Assembly (NCBI GenBank): GCA_027488495.1
Contig: JAIYBO010000189.1
Location: 1 to 6,460, forward strand
Reading direction: 5' to 3'
DNA from: Bacteroidota bacterium
Lineage (GTDB): Bacteria > Bacteroidota > Bacteroidia > NS11-12g > UBA955
DNA length: 6,460 bases
Part shown: positions 1 through 6,460 of the stretch, one piece after another
Numbering within the stretch: the first letter of the stretch is position 1
How the letters are laid out: each line of letters opens with the position of its first letter
The notes under the pieces: generated by a model
Seen by the model: only the letters and a program-made list of their open reading frames with translations
Told to the model about the DNA's origin: nothing
Databases searched by the model: none
Position numbers and translations under genes: made by a program

Positions 1-637
1 ATTGGTTGGCCAATGGCTTGTACGACCAATGCCAAGCCTCTGGTTCGTATCCCTTCAATCTGCCCGTACTTCTGGGCGAATACACTTCACAAAATCCAAA
101 TTCACCCGCGTGCTGCCTCAACCAGGTAATTTCTCTCAAACCCCTTCCAGCCCTGAAATAACCAGGTTCTAAACTGTTGATATCGAGGTCGGTTCCCCAG
201 TGATGCCTGCTGCTGCCGGGCATACTGCTATACCGAAGAATGTGTTTTGCATTGTCGATGCCCGTACCGAACATTGGCGTGTTACTTTGCCATTTTCTCT
301 CCCAAATGGCCTTTTGTTGCCAAAAATTGCGGGTGCCTGAAATGATTTTCAACTCAATGCCCTGTGAAATGGCGGCGCGTGCCATTTTTTGAAAGGCAAA
401 TATGACGGGCTTCTGCAACCACATAGATTTAGACGCGATTTCACTGGGTACAATCATGAACCTCGCATCGCGTTCGGGAAAAAACTGCCCCATTACAAAA
501 CGCTTGGTGATGGATGTGTCGGTTTCTTGTGCCTGCCCCTTATGAAATGCTTGGGCTCTGGGTGTGATGATCCATGAAATCCCCAGCGTAAAAACAGAAG
601 CAACCCAAAACACTGCGATCCATCTTTTTTGATTCAT
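1..637 (-). CDS. VanY-type D-alanyl-D-alanine carboxypeptidase (peptidase M15B), 3' end off the window
   Basis: The minus strand is open from an ATG at 635-637 to the left edge, giving 212 residues with the stop codon missing. Residues 6-25 form a hydrophobic segment followed by an Ala-x-Ala stretch near 28-30, so the product is exported or membrane anchored by its N-terminus. The M15B metal site is visible: S143-x-H145-x-x-G148-x-x-x-D152 within SRHHWGTDLD (182-211), and the second half E200-A-W-H203-W-S-Y206 (20-40). H145, D152 and H203 are the expected zinc ligands and E200 the catalytic base. SGTR at 100-103 matches the conserved Arg region ahead of the metal site. The family cleaves the terminal D-Ala from peptidoglycan stem peptides in the periplasm. 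Nothing suggests vancomycin resistance: no vanHAX-like genes adjoin, so housekeeping wall trimming is more likely. A related LD- or DD-endopeptidase of M15 is the main alternative. Confidence 0.88.
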   Translation of the reverse strand, partial: MNQKRWIAVFWVASVFTLGISWIITPRAQAFHKGQAQETDTSITKRFVMGQFFPERDARFMIVPSEIASKSMWLQKPVIFAFQKMARAAISQGIELKIISGTRNFWQQKAIWERKWQSNTPMFGTGIDNAKHILRYSSMPGSSRHHWGTDLDINSLEPGYFRAGRGLREITWLRQHAGEFGFCEVYSPRSTGRLKGYEPEAWHWSYKPLANQ

Positions 638-685
638 GGAGCAAAGTAACAACATTTCGGTTGCGCACTTGTAAATTCGTATTTC
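638..685. promoter_or_regulatory. Divergent intergenic region with weak -7-like boxes for both flanking genes
   Basis: These 48 bp separate the divergent carboxypeptidase and propeller genes and must hold both promoters unless transcription starts elsewhere. On the minus strand TTACTTTG (complement of 642-649) matches the Bacteroidota -7 consensus TAnnTTTG at five of six fixed bases and ends 4 bases before the carboxypeptidase ATG. On the plus strand TAAATTCG (672-679) also matches at five of six and ends 6 bases before the ATG at 686. I find no TTG at a suitable -33 spacing for either, so both are tentative. Confidence 0.35.
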
Positions 686-3466
686 ATGACATTCAAAGTA
701 TTTCATTCTTTTTGTTTGCTCACAGCGATGGTGATTGCGCCAATGTGTTCTCTTCAGGCCCAACAATCGGCCATGGAGTTTGGTGCTGAAAACCGTCAGC
801 AATGGGAGTTGAAGCGTTTGGCAGACCCAGAAACGGGTTTAATTCCCAGTAATATGAGGGCCAGAGAACTCACATACGTGTCTACGCTGCCCAAAAGTTC
901 AGATGTGAATCCATTGGCACTCACGTCATCGGGATGGAAGCACCGAGGCCCATTCTACATCGGCGGTCGTACCAGAGCCATTGGCATCGATGTGGCCAAT
1001 ACCAATCGCATTTTGGCGGGTTCGGTCTCCGGCGGGATGTGGTTGTCTCAAGATGCTGGTAAAACCTGGCATGCAGCGCAAAACACCAATGAATTGAGAA
1101 CCGCTACTTGCTTAATACAAGACGTTCGCCCCAATCATCAACACATTTGGTATATGGGCAGTGGAGAGGCATACGGACAATCTGCAGGAGCCAGAGGTGC
1201 CTATTATTTGGGCGATGGGCTTTTTGTGTCGATCGATTCAGGAAAATCATGGGCGCCCATGGCGAGCACGGCGTTGGGGAATCCCATCTCGTTTTCAACA
1301 GGGTGGCAATTGGTGTGGAATCTGGCGCATGACGCATCCGCCCACGATACAATCGATGAATTGTATGCCGCTTGTTACAATCAAGTGCAACGCAGTTATA
1401 ACGGTGGAAAGACCTGGACCAACCTCATGCCGGGTGGGTATTTTACCGATGTGGCGGTATCCTCAAAAGGGGTGGTTTATGCGACATCGAGTTCGGATGG
1501 ACAAAAGAAAGGGATTTTCAGGGGCAACAACAACGGCGCACTGGTGAACATCAATCCTTCATTTTTGGGTGCTACCTACAAGCGCATCGTCATAGGCATC
1601 GACCCGAACGATGAAAATGTGGTTTACTTTCTTCTAAACACAGACGGATTTGGTAAGTCGCTGGCGAATTTTCGCGGTGAGGTTGAGTGGAATGCCCTCT
1701 ATCGTTATCGATATTTGGGCGGGGATGGCACCGGCGACAGTGGTGTTTGGGAAGATCTTTCAGCGAATTTGCCTGCAGGATCGGCTTTTGATCGATGGAA
1801 TGTGCAAGGCAGTTACGATATGTTGGTGAAGGTGAGGCCAGGGAATTCGCAGCATGTGTACATCGGCGGAACAAATCTATACGTGTCTACATCTGCCTTC
1901 TCTGATTCATCGAATACGCAAAAAATAGGTGGATATAAATTGAACGCGCAATGGCCCGATGTGGGCGTATATCCCAATCATCACCCCGATCAACACAATG
2001 TGATTTTTTATCCCAATGATGGGAATCGTTTGATCAACACCAACGACGGTGGCGTATTTCGGTCAGTGAATTTGGATCAATTTCCGTTTACTTGGGAGTC
2101 GTTGAACAACGGATACCTCACCACCCAGTTTTATACGGTGGCTTTGGATCACGCCACGGCCGAAAGTCCCATATTGGTGGCAGGGGCCCAAGATAATTGT
2201 CAGTTGATGACCGTTTCACCAGAATCCAATGCCGAGTGGACGGAAACGTATTTTGGCGACGGCTCTTATTGCGCGGTGGAAGACGGTGCCAAGATGTATT
2301 ATTTTTCGAAGCAACAGGGCAAAATGATCAAAGCCACGGTAGATGCCAGCGGGAAACGCACGGCATATGCCAGGATGGATCCCATTGGGGCATCGAAGTA
2401 TTTGTTCATCAATCCGTTTGTGTTGGATCCGATGGATAACAATGTGATGTATTTGGCGGGTGGAAAATACCTGTGGCGCAATGCCAATTTGAAAAACATT
2501 CCTCTGATCAATAACAACGACAGCATTTCAACGGGATGGGTGAGGGGTAGCGATTCTGTGGTGATTCGCAATGAATTTGTGTCGGCTTTGGGTGTGAGTA
2601 GTAAGCCCGCGCATCGATTGTACTACGGAACAACATTGAAGCGTTTGTATCGGGTAGATAGCGCCAATGTGAGTAGCAATTTAAAACCCAAAGACATCAC
2701 GGCAACGGCATTTCCTTCGGCCTATATCAGTTGTGTGGCCGTGGATCCAAGAAATGCAGACCGTGTGATGGTGTCGTTTTCAAATTACAATGTGTACAGC
2801 ATTTTTTCTTCCGAAGATGGCGGGAAAACTTGGGTGAAATCGGCGGGCAATTTGGAGCAATTTGGTACGGGTTTGGGCGATGGTCCTTCGGTGCGATGGC
2901 TGTCTGTTTTGCCTGTGGAAGACGGTACCGTGTATTTGGCCGCAACGAGCGCCGGTTTTTTTGCGACCGATACGTTGATGGGTTTGAATACCAAATGGGT
3001 GCAGCAGGCGAGTGGTGAAATTGGCAACATGGTTTGCGATATGTTCGATGTACGTTCGTTGGATGGAACCATCGCATTGGCAACCCATGGTAACGGCATT
3101 TACACAGCACGCATGGTGAAGCGGGGTGATATCCTCAGCGCACGGTGGGTGCAAGAAAATGAGCTGATTCAGGCAAAATTGTTCCCCAATCCGGCGGTTG
3201 GAGAGGTGAGAATATCTTGCAATGTTCAACTTTTGAGTAATAATGTTAAACAAAACGAAGGTGCACTACAGACAAATGTGGATTTGTTGGATGTGTATGG
3301 TAGGGTGTTGAAATCGTGTGCGATGTATGGGGTGAACACCATGACCCACAGCGGTTTTGAGGCAAACATGAGCCTTTCTGGGGTATCGCCCGGACAGTAT
3401 TACGTTCGCATCAAAGTGGGCAAAGCGTTGAAAACCTTACCCCTTTTCGTGACATCTGTCAGATAA
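686..3466 (+). CDS. Secreted beta-propeller (Asp-box/BNR, sortilin-like) protein with T9SS C-terminal sorting domain
   Basis: The 926-residue product starts with a signal peptide (about residues 1-25, hydrophobic core LLTAMVIAPM, probable cleavage after SLQA). The body is built of propeller blades marked by Asp-boxes of the form S-x-D-x-G-x-T-W: residues 121-128 (SQDAGKTW), 182-189 (SIDSGKSW), 237-244 (SYNGGKTW, Asn in place of Asp) and 709-716 (SEDGGKTW). The opening GGRTRAIGID (93-102) and the HHPDQHN plus TNDGGVFRS region (432-460) are typical of the VPS10/sortilin-like propellers common in this phylum. From about residue 830 comes the type A sorting domain: KLFPNPAVGE, then a DVYGRVL strand, then GQYYVRIKVG near the end. 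This directs passage through the T9SS and usually anchoring to the cell surface. No catalytic residues can be assigned; Asp-boxes are structural, so glycosidase activity should not be assumed. A role in adhesion or ligand binding is inference. Confidence 0.9.
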   Translation: MTFKVFHSFCLLTAMVIAPMCSLQAQQSAMEFGAENRQQWELKRLADPETGLIPSNMRARELTYVSTLPKSSDVNPLALTSSGWKHRGPFYIGGRTRAIGIDVANTNRILAGSVSGGMWLSQDAGKTWHAAQNTNELRTATCLIQDVRPNHQHIWYMGSGEAYGQSAGARGAYYLGDGLFVSIDSGKSWAPMASTALGNPISFSTGWQLVWNLAHDASAHDTIDELYAACYNQVQRSYNGGKTWTNLMPGGYFTDVAVSSKGVVYATSSSDGQKKGIFRGNNNGALVNINPSFLGATYKRIVIGIDPNDENVVYFLLNTDGFGKSLANFRGEVEWNALYRYRYLGGDGTGDSGVWEDLSANLPAGSAFDRWNVQGSYDMLVKVRPGNSQHVYIGGTNLYVSTSAFSDSSNTQKIGGYKLNAQWPDVGVYPNHHPDQHNVIFYPNDGNRLINTNDGGVFRSVNLDQFPFTWESLNNGYLTTQFYTVALDHATAESPILVAGAQDNCQLMTVSPESNAEWTETYFGDGSYCAVEDGAKMYYFSKQQGKMIKATVDASGKRTAYARMDPIGASKYLFINPFVLDPMDNNVMYLAGGKYLWRNANLKNIPLINNNDSISTGWVRGSDSVVIRNEFVSALGVSSKPAHRLYYGTTLKRLYRVDSANVSSNLKPKDITATAFPSAYISCVAVDPRNADRVMVSFSNYNVYSIFSSEDGGKTWVKSAGNLEQFGTGLGDGPSVRWLSVLPVEDGTVYLAATSAGFFATDTLMGLNTKWVQQASGEIGNMVCDMFDVRSLDGTIALATHGNGIYTARMVKRGDILSARWVQENELIQAKLFPNPAVGEVRISCNVQLLSNNVKQNEGALQTNVDLLDVYGRVLKSCAMYGVNTMTHSGFEANMSLSGVSPGQYYVRIKVGKALKTLPLFVTSVR

Positions 3467-3483
3467 TCTCAATCGGGAATCGC

Positions 3484-3491
3484 TATCTTTG
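3484..3491 (+). promoter_or_regulatory. Bacteroidota -7 promoter element for the desaturase operon
   Basis: TATCTTTG matches the Bacteroidota sigma-factor -7 consensus TAnnTTTG at every fixed position. It lies in the 34-bp gap after the propeller gene and ends 9 bases before the ATG at 3501. Transcription would begin only a few bases before the start codon, giving a very short leader. No clear TTG is present 17-23 bases upstream, so the -33 half is weak or absent. The box also overlaps the alternative TTG start at 3489, which argues against that start. Confidence 0.6.
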
Positions 3492-3500
3492 TATTTAAGC

Positions 3501-4568
3501 ATGAATCAAATTCGTTTTGAAGGCAGAAATGCCCAGTTTTTCTCCACCTTGCGCTCAAGAATTGATGCGTACTTCACAGAGAACAATATCAAGTCTTCAG
3601 GTAACTGGAAATTGTATAGCAAGACCATCATTTTGGGATTGACCCTGACCACGTTGTATATCACCTTGGTATTTTTTACCCCTAGCACAGCCATCGCTTT
3701 GGTTTTGTGTGCTTTGATGGGTGTAAATTTTGCAACCATTGGCTTCAATGTTATGCATGACGGCGCCCATGGCAGCTATTCCACCAAGCCTTGGGTGAAT
3801 AAAATTATGGCCCACAGTTTGAATCTAATGGGAGGCAATGCTTTCTTTTGGAATCAAAAACACAATGTGGCGCACCACTCTTTTACAAACATCGAGGGGG
3901 CAGATGAAGACATCGATATCAGTCCTTACATGCGTGTGAGTGAATTCCAACCCAAATACTGGTTTCACCGCTTCCAACACATTTATGGTCTTTTGCTGTA
4001 CTGCATCACCTATTTGATGTGGATTTTCTATCAAGATTTTGTGAAATACTTCACCGGAAAAGTGGGTGATCGCGAAATGAAGACCAAATTCACTGTGGCG
4101 GATCACGTTACATTTTGGGTGACCAAATTGGGATATATCGCTTTGTTCATTGGTTTCCCCATGTATTATGTGGGTTTGAGCGATACGCTGATTGGCTATA
4201 CCGTGGTTAGTATGACAACCGGATTTGTGATTGCCGTGGTGTTTCAGTTGGCACACGTGGTTGAGGACGTAACCTTTGTTGAGAAAACCTCGCCAGTGAC
4301 CTCTGTGGAAGCAGATTGGGCCACACACCAAATTCAAACAACCGCCAACTTTGGTACAAAGAGTAAGTTTTTGGCTTGGATGTTGGGTGGTTTGAACTTT
4401 CAAGTTGAACACCATTTGTTCCCCAAGATTTCACACATTCACTATCCCAAGTTGAACCAAATTGTTCGCGATACTTGCGAGGAATTCAAAATTACCTACA
4501 AAGAATTCCCAACGATGTTGAGCGCCGTTCACTCTCACCTGCTTCACTTGAAGCAAGTTGGTGCTTGA
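3501..4568 (+). CDS. Membrane fatty-acid desaturase, acyl-CoA/acyl-lipid (linoleoyl-CoA desaturase-like) family
   Basis: The 355-residue product is a di-iron integral membrane desaturase that inserts double bonds into fatty acyl chains and so raises membrane fluidity. All three histidine boxes are present: H86-DGA-H90 (3756-3770), H121-NVA-H125-H126 (3861-3878) and Q301-VE-H304-H305 (4401-4415). The Gln at the start of the third box is typical of the front-end (delta-5/delta-6) and linoleoyl-CoA-like branch. QLAHVVE (249-255) and THQIQTTANF (275-284) are further family landmarks. Hydrophobic segments lie near 42-60, 63-83, 163-180, 206-224 and 231-253. There is no fused cytochrome b5 domain, so electrons must come from a separate ferredoxin or cytochrome. 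The ATG at 3501 is preferred over an in-frame TTG at 3489, which falls inside the -7 promoter box. The next gene starts 4 bp after the stop, so the two are probably co-transcribed. Regiospecificity cannot be read from the sequence. Confidence 0.93.
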   Translation: MNQIRFEGRNAQFFSTLRSRIDAYFTENNIKSSGNWKLYSKTIILGLTLTTLYITLVFFTPSTAIALVLCALMGVNFATIGFNVMHDGAHGSYSTKPWVNKIMAHSLNLMGGNAFFWNQKHNVAHHSFTNIEGADEDIDISPYMRVSEFQPKYWFHRFQHIYGLLLYCITYLMWIFYQDFVKYFTGKVGDREMKTKFTVADHVTFWVTKLGYIALFIGFPMYYVGLSDTLIGYTVVSMTTGFVIAVVFQLAHVVEDVTFVEKTSPVTSVEADWATHQIQTTANFGTKSKFLAWMLGGLNFQVEHHLFPKISHIHYPKLNQIVRDTCEEFKITYKEFPTMLSAVHSHLLHLKQVGA

Positions 4569-4572
4569 TAGT

Positions 4573-5307
4573 ATGAAGAATTCGCAAAGACCTTTCGCCA
4601 TAAGGGTAAGTCCACTCCGAAGTGATTACGGTGTGATTTTCAATGGACAAGGTCAACCGCTCAAAACACATCTCAATAGCGATTTTAAACATTGGCCCAC
4701 GCCATTGGCTCAGCTGTTGGCAGACGATCTCAATGCGATGCCCACCCACGCCGATGTGCGGGAATCATTGGTTTTTTGTTTGCTTAGTACCTTTTGTGAG
4801 GAAGAAAATCCTTCTTTCGAACTGTTTGTTGAAGATGATTTGCAATGGGATGCCGCCTACAGATTGTCTGACGATGAGGAGATCGCCGAATTTCAATACG
4901 AAAGCATCGAGCCGTTGGTTCGGTTTCTGAAAGACGATTGGGTGACCCTCCCGCAAAATACCTGTCAGAATATTGAAGAAATGCGCCTCCAAGAAGTGGA
5001 TTTCGTCCCAGGAGAAATCGTAAATCGTTGGTTAACTTACACCGAGAACTTCAATCAATTTCAAATCTATTCTGTAGAATTGCTCCAAAGTATTTTTGGC
5101 GGAATTCACCTGTCAATGATATTGCTTTGGGTGGGCAGGAAATTGTCGTCTGAAGACCTTATGAAATCGTCGTTGTTTTTGAGTTGCTCCAAAGAGGATC
5201 TCGAGAACCGCAAATTCACCAAGCAAGAGCGAGAAGACATTGCTGTGTTCTCGGTGAAACTAGATGCATTGAGACAAGCTTTGTACTTGCTCAACAATCA
5301 ATCGTAA
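4573..5307 (+). CDS. ATP12-like protein, putative F1-ATPase alpha-subunit assembly chaperone
   Basis: The 244-residue product is soluble, acidic, and has no signal peptide. I recognise a collinear resemblance to ATP12 (human ATPAF2 and alphaproteobacterial homologues). Residues 20-32 (GVIFNGQGQPLKT) fit the N-terminal LDGRpvKTP hairpin, and 38-53 (FKHWPTPLAQLLADDL) fit the lPtxaLAxaiAxEW helix. DLQWDAAYRL (89-98) fits the tDxicYR motif. Q108-YESI-E113-P114 keeps the Q-x4-[DE]-P spacing of QxxxWDPll. The C-terminal helices from about 148 to 210, including ELLQSIFGGIHLSMILLWVG and LSSEDLMKSSLF, fit the lgSlxlalAl and lsxexA helices. Identity is low, and the Trp of the EW helix motif is Leu (L53) here. 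ATP12 holds the F1 alpha subunit before hexamer assembly; that role here is inference. The ATG at 4573 is preferred over a TTG at 4558 that would overlap the desaturase gene. A lineage-specific protein of unknown function is the alternative. Confidence 0.55.
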   Translation: MKNSQRPFAIRVSPLRSDYGVIFNGQGQPLKTHLNSDFKHWPTPLAQLLADDLNAMPTHADVRESLVFCLLSTFCEEENPSFELFVEDDLQWDAAYRLSDDEEIAEFQYESIEPLVRFLKDDWVTLPQNTCQNIEEMRLQEVDFVPGEIVNRWLTYTENFNQFQIYSVELLQSIFGGIHLSMILLWVGRKLSSEDLMKSSLFLSCSKEDLENRKFTKQEREDIAVFSVKLDALRQALYLLNNQS

Positions 5308-6460
5308 TTACTTGTTTTTTTGCAGTGCCATGGGCTTGGTGATGGCAAAATCATCGCCTTCGATGCGCAAATAAAACACCGAAAAACTGCTACTGCTCAA
5401 ATCGCTCAAATCCGTTTCGAACGTTTTGCTGTTTACGGTTTTGATGGTTTTAACACATTGCCCAGAACCATTGATTACATAAATATTTCGGATGGTTTTC
5501 TCTGTTTCAATCTGAATCCGACCTTCTGTGGGGTTTGGGTAACATTTCACCACAGTTTCAACGCCGCGAGTGAGGGGTTTTGTGCTGGCGAAGTTTTGAT
5601 CGAGCCATAAGTCTTCTAACCAGATTTGACTGCCCACGTTGCTCGCTTCTTGGAAGCTGGAATCGGTGAGAAATACGCCCACGGTGGCTTTTGTAGGTGA
5701 AAGTGTGAATCGGCTATCCCAAACGATGTTCTCTGCGAACAACATGTAATTCCCGGGTACGGTTGTTTTTGAATCCTGTGAGAACATTCCAGAACCCACA
5801 AGCGTGTCTGCATGGAAAAAGTTTACCATCACTGTGGCTCGGTCTCCTGAGGTTAGTGCGCCCTTCCAATAGCCCCTGATGCTGTTGTAACGTTGGTTAA
5901 CTGAGAAAGAAGGTGTACCCATATCTGCAAAGCTGAGGTTTGTATCGCGCGTAACCATCCATGCGGGAATCTTTTCAACGCCATTCGCGGTGTTGATGCT
6001 TCTTTGTGTTAGCAACGCGGCCAGTCCAGAACGTGCGTCTGTGCTGCTCAAAATATATTCCTGTAAGCCATTCATCTTGCCTACACGTTCTTCGTAAGCA
6101 TCCAATGAAGTTCTCCATTGATTGGGTTTTCTCACCAATAAATTGCCCCATCCTTCTAGGTTTAGGTTGCCCTCGGTTGATGTCTGTCCTCCCGGAAACG
6201 AAATATCATAAATCGCGATGCTACCGTTGCTGTTTGGTGCAACACGTCTCAAGCTACTTGCAATATAGATAAAGCCCGAATCAGCCACCAAACCTGCGGT
6301 AGGATTGGAATAGGTGAGGGGGACAGTGATGCTGTTGTCACCATTACCTGATCCATCAGGCAAAATGTAAAATTCTTGCAATACCAAAGGAATTGTGTTT
6401 GTACCCTGGGTAAAGCCCACGATCACTAGCGCAGTATCATTGCCGAGTTTTTCACTGTTG
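5308..6460 (-). CDS. T9SS-exported surface protein with repeated jelly-roll-like modules, 5' end off the window
   Basis: The minus-strand frame is open from the TAA at 5308-5310 to the right edge, giving 383 visible residues with the start missing. An in-frame GTG at 6424-6426 is not the start, because coding continues upstream with the conserved-looking GNDTALVIVGF. The C-terminal 80 or so residues (about 5311-5562) are a T9SS type A sorting domain: KCYPNPTEGRIQIE, then NIYVINGSGQ, and a final FYLRIEG strand. Ahead of it is a complete unit (about 5599-6165): an EGWGN...P.QW lead-in, STDARSGLAALL, a GYWKG strand, GDRATVMVNF, and a closing GSQIWLEDLWL strand. The right-hand end holds the last part of a similar unit (NDTALVIVGF through GSIAIYDISF). 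This resembles the carbohydrate-binding-like modules (PCMD type) common in Bacteroidota surface proteins. Ligand and overall function are unknown. It converges on the ATP12-like gene with no spacer. Confidence 0.85.
   Translation of the reverse strand, partial: NSEKLGNDTALVIVGFTQGTNTIPLVLQEFYILPDGSGNGDNSITVPLTYSNPTAGLVADSGFIYIASSLRRVAPNSNGSIAIYDISFPGGQTSTEGNLNLEGWGNLLVRKPNQWRTSLDAYEERVGKMNGLQEYILSSTDARSGLAALLTQRSINTANGVEKIPAWMVTRDTNLSFADMGTPSFSVNQRYNSIRGYWKGALTSGDRATVMVNFFHADTLVGSGMFSQDSKTTVPGNYMLFAENIVWDSRFTLSPTKATVGVFLTDSSFQEASNVGSQIWLEDLWLDQNFASTKPLTRGVETVVKCYPNPTEGRIQIETEKTIRNIYVINGSGQCVKTIKTVNSKTFETDLSDLSSSSFSVFYLRIEGDDFAITKPMALQKNK

Noticed and set aside
389..577. A 62-residue plus-strand open frame
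   Set aside because: It lies opposite the carboxypeptidase gene, whose minus-strand frame has intact catalytic motifs; the plus-strand peptide has no recognisable feature.
1..637. Vancomycin-resistance role for the VanY-type gene
   Set aside because: No vanH, vanA/B ligase or vanX-like genes, or sensor-regulator pair, are visible; the M15B family is common as a housekeeping wall enzyme.
2727..3253. Overlapping minus-strand and alternative-frame open frames inside the propeller gene
   Set aside because: They are shadows of a gene with strong domain evidence; their translations are rich in Cys, His and Arg and show no domain.
3489..3500. In-frame TTG start adding four residues to the desaturase
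   Set aside because: It overlaps the perfect -7 promoter box TATCTTTG, so it would lie upstream of the likely transcript start; the ATG at 3501 is a natural start.
4558..4572. In-frame TTG start adding five residues to the ATP12-like protein and overlapping the desaturase
   Set aside because: An ATG follows 4 bp after the desaturase stop, and the family-like sequence begins after it, so the TTG is not needed.
5271..5292. Possible hairpin terminator (GAGACAAG / CTTGCTC, 7-base loop) before a T-run at 5314-5321
   Set aside because: The stem is short with a bulge, lies inside the coding region, and is 21 bases from the T-run, so it does not fit an intrinsic terminator.
6424..6426. GTG as the start codon of the right-edge surface protein
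   Set aside because: The frame stays open to the window edge with domain-like sequence upstream (GNDTAL), and there would be no signal peptide; the true start is beyond 6460.

Overview
The window most likely comes from a member of the Bacteroidota, probably a Flavobacteriales-like lineage, though I cannot fix the order or genus. Two unrelated large genes end in the C-terminal sorting domain used by the type IX secretion system (T9SS), which is confined to this phylum. A perfect Bacteroidota -7 promoter element (TAnnTTTG) precedes the desaturase gene. No start codon has a Shine-Dalgarno site that I can see, which is also usual for the phylum. There is no sign of phage, insertion sequence, CRISPR, tRNA or rRNA. 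The region looks like ordinary, densely packed chromosome.

Layout from left to right: (1) 1-637, minus strand: the 5' part of a VanY-type (M15B) D,D-carboxypeptidase gene whose 3' end lies off the left edge. (2) 638-685: a 48-bp divergent intergenic region. (3) 686-3466, plus strand: a 926-residue secreted beta-propeller protein with Asp-box (BNR/sortilin-like) repeats and a T9SS sorting domain. (4) 3501-4568, plus strand: a membrane fatty-acid desaturase with the three histidine boxes of the acyl-CoA/acyl-lipid (linoleoyl-CoA-like) family. (5) 4573-5307, plus strand, 4 bp after the desaturase stop: a small soluble protein resembling ATP12, the assembly chaperone of the F1-ATPase alpha subunit. 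(6) 5308-6460, minus strand: the 3' part of another T9SS-exported surface protein, with repeated jelly-roll-like modules, whose start lies off the right edge. Genes 5 and 6 converge with abutting stop codons and no bases between them.

Functionally, genes 1, 3 and 6 belong to the cell envelope and surface: peptidoglycan trimming and T9SS-exported adhesive or binding proteins. Genes 4 and 5 form a probable two-gene operon joining membrane lipid unsaturation to a putative ATP-synthase assembly factor. The ATP12-like call is the most interesting observation. The members I know are mitochondrial and alphaproteobacterial, and this one rests on collinear motifs and remembered family sequences, not on a search. 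I see no multi-gene defence, mobile or otherwise novel system here.
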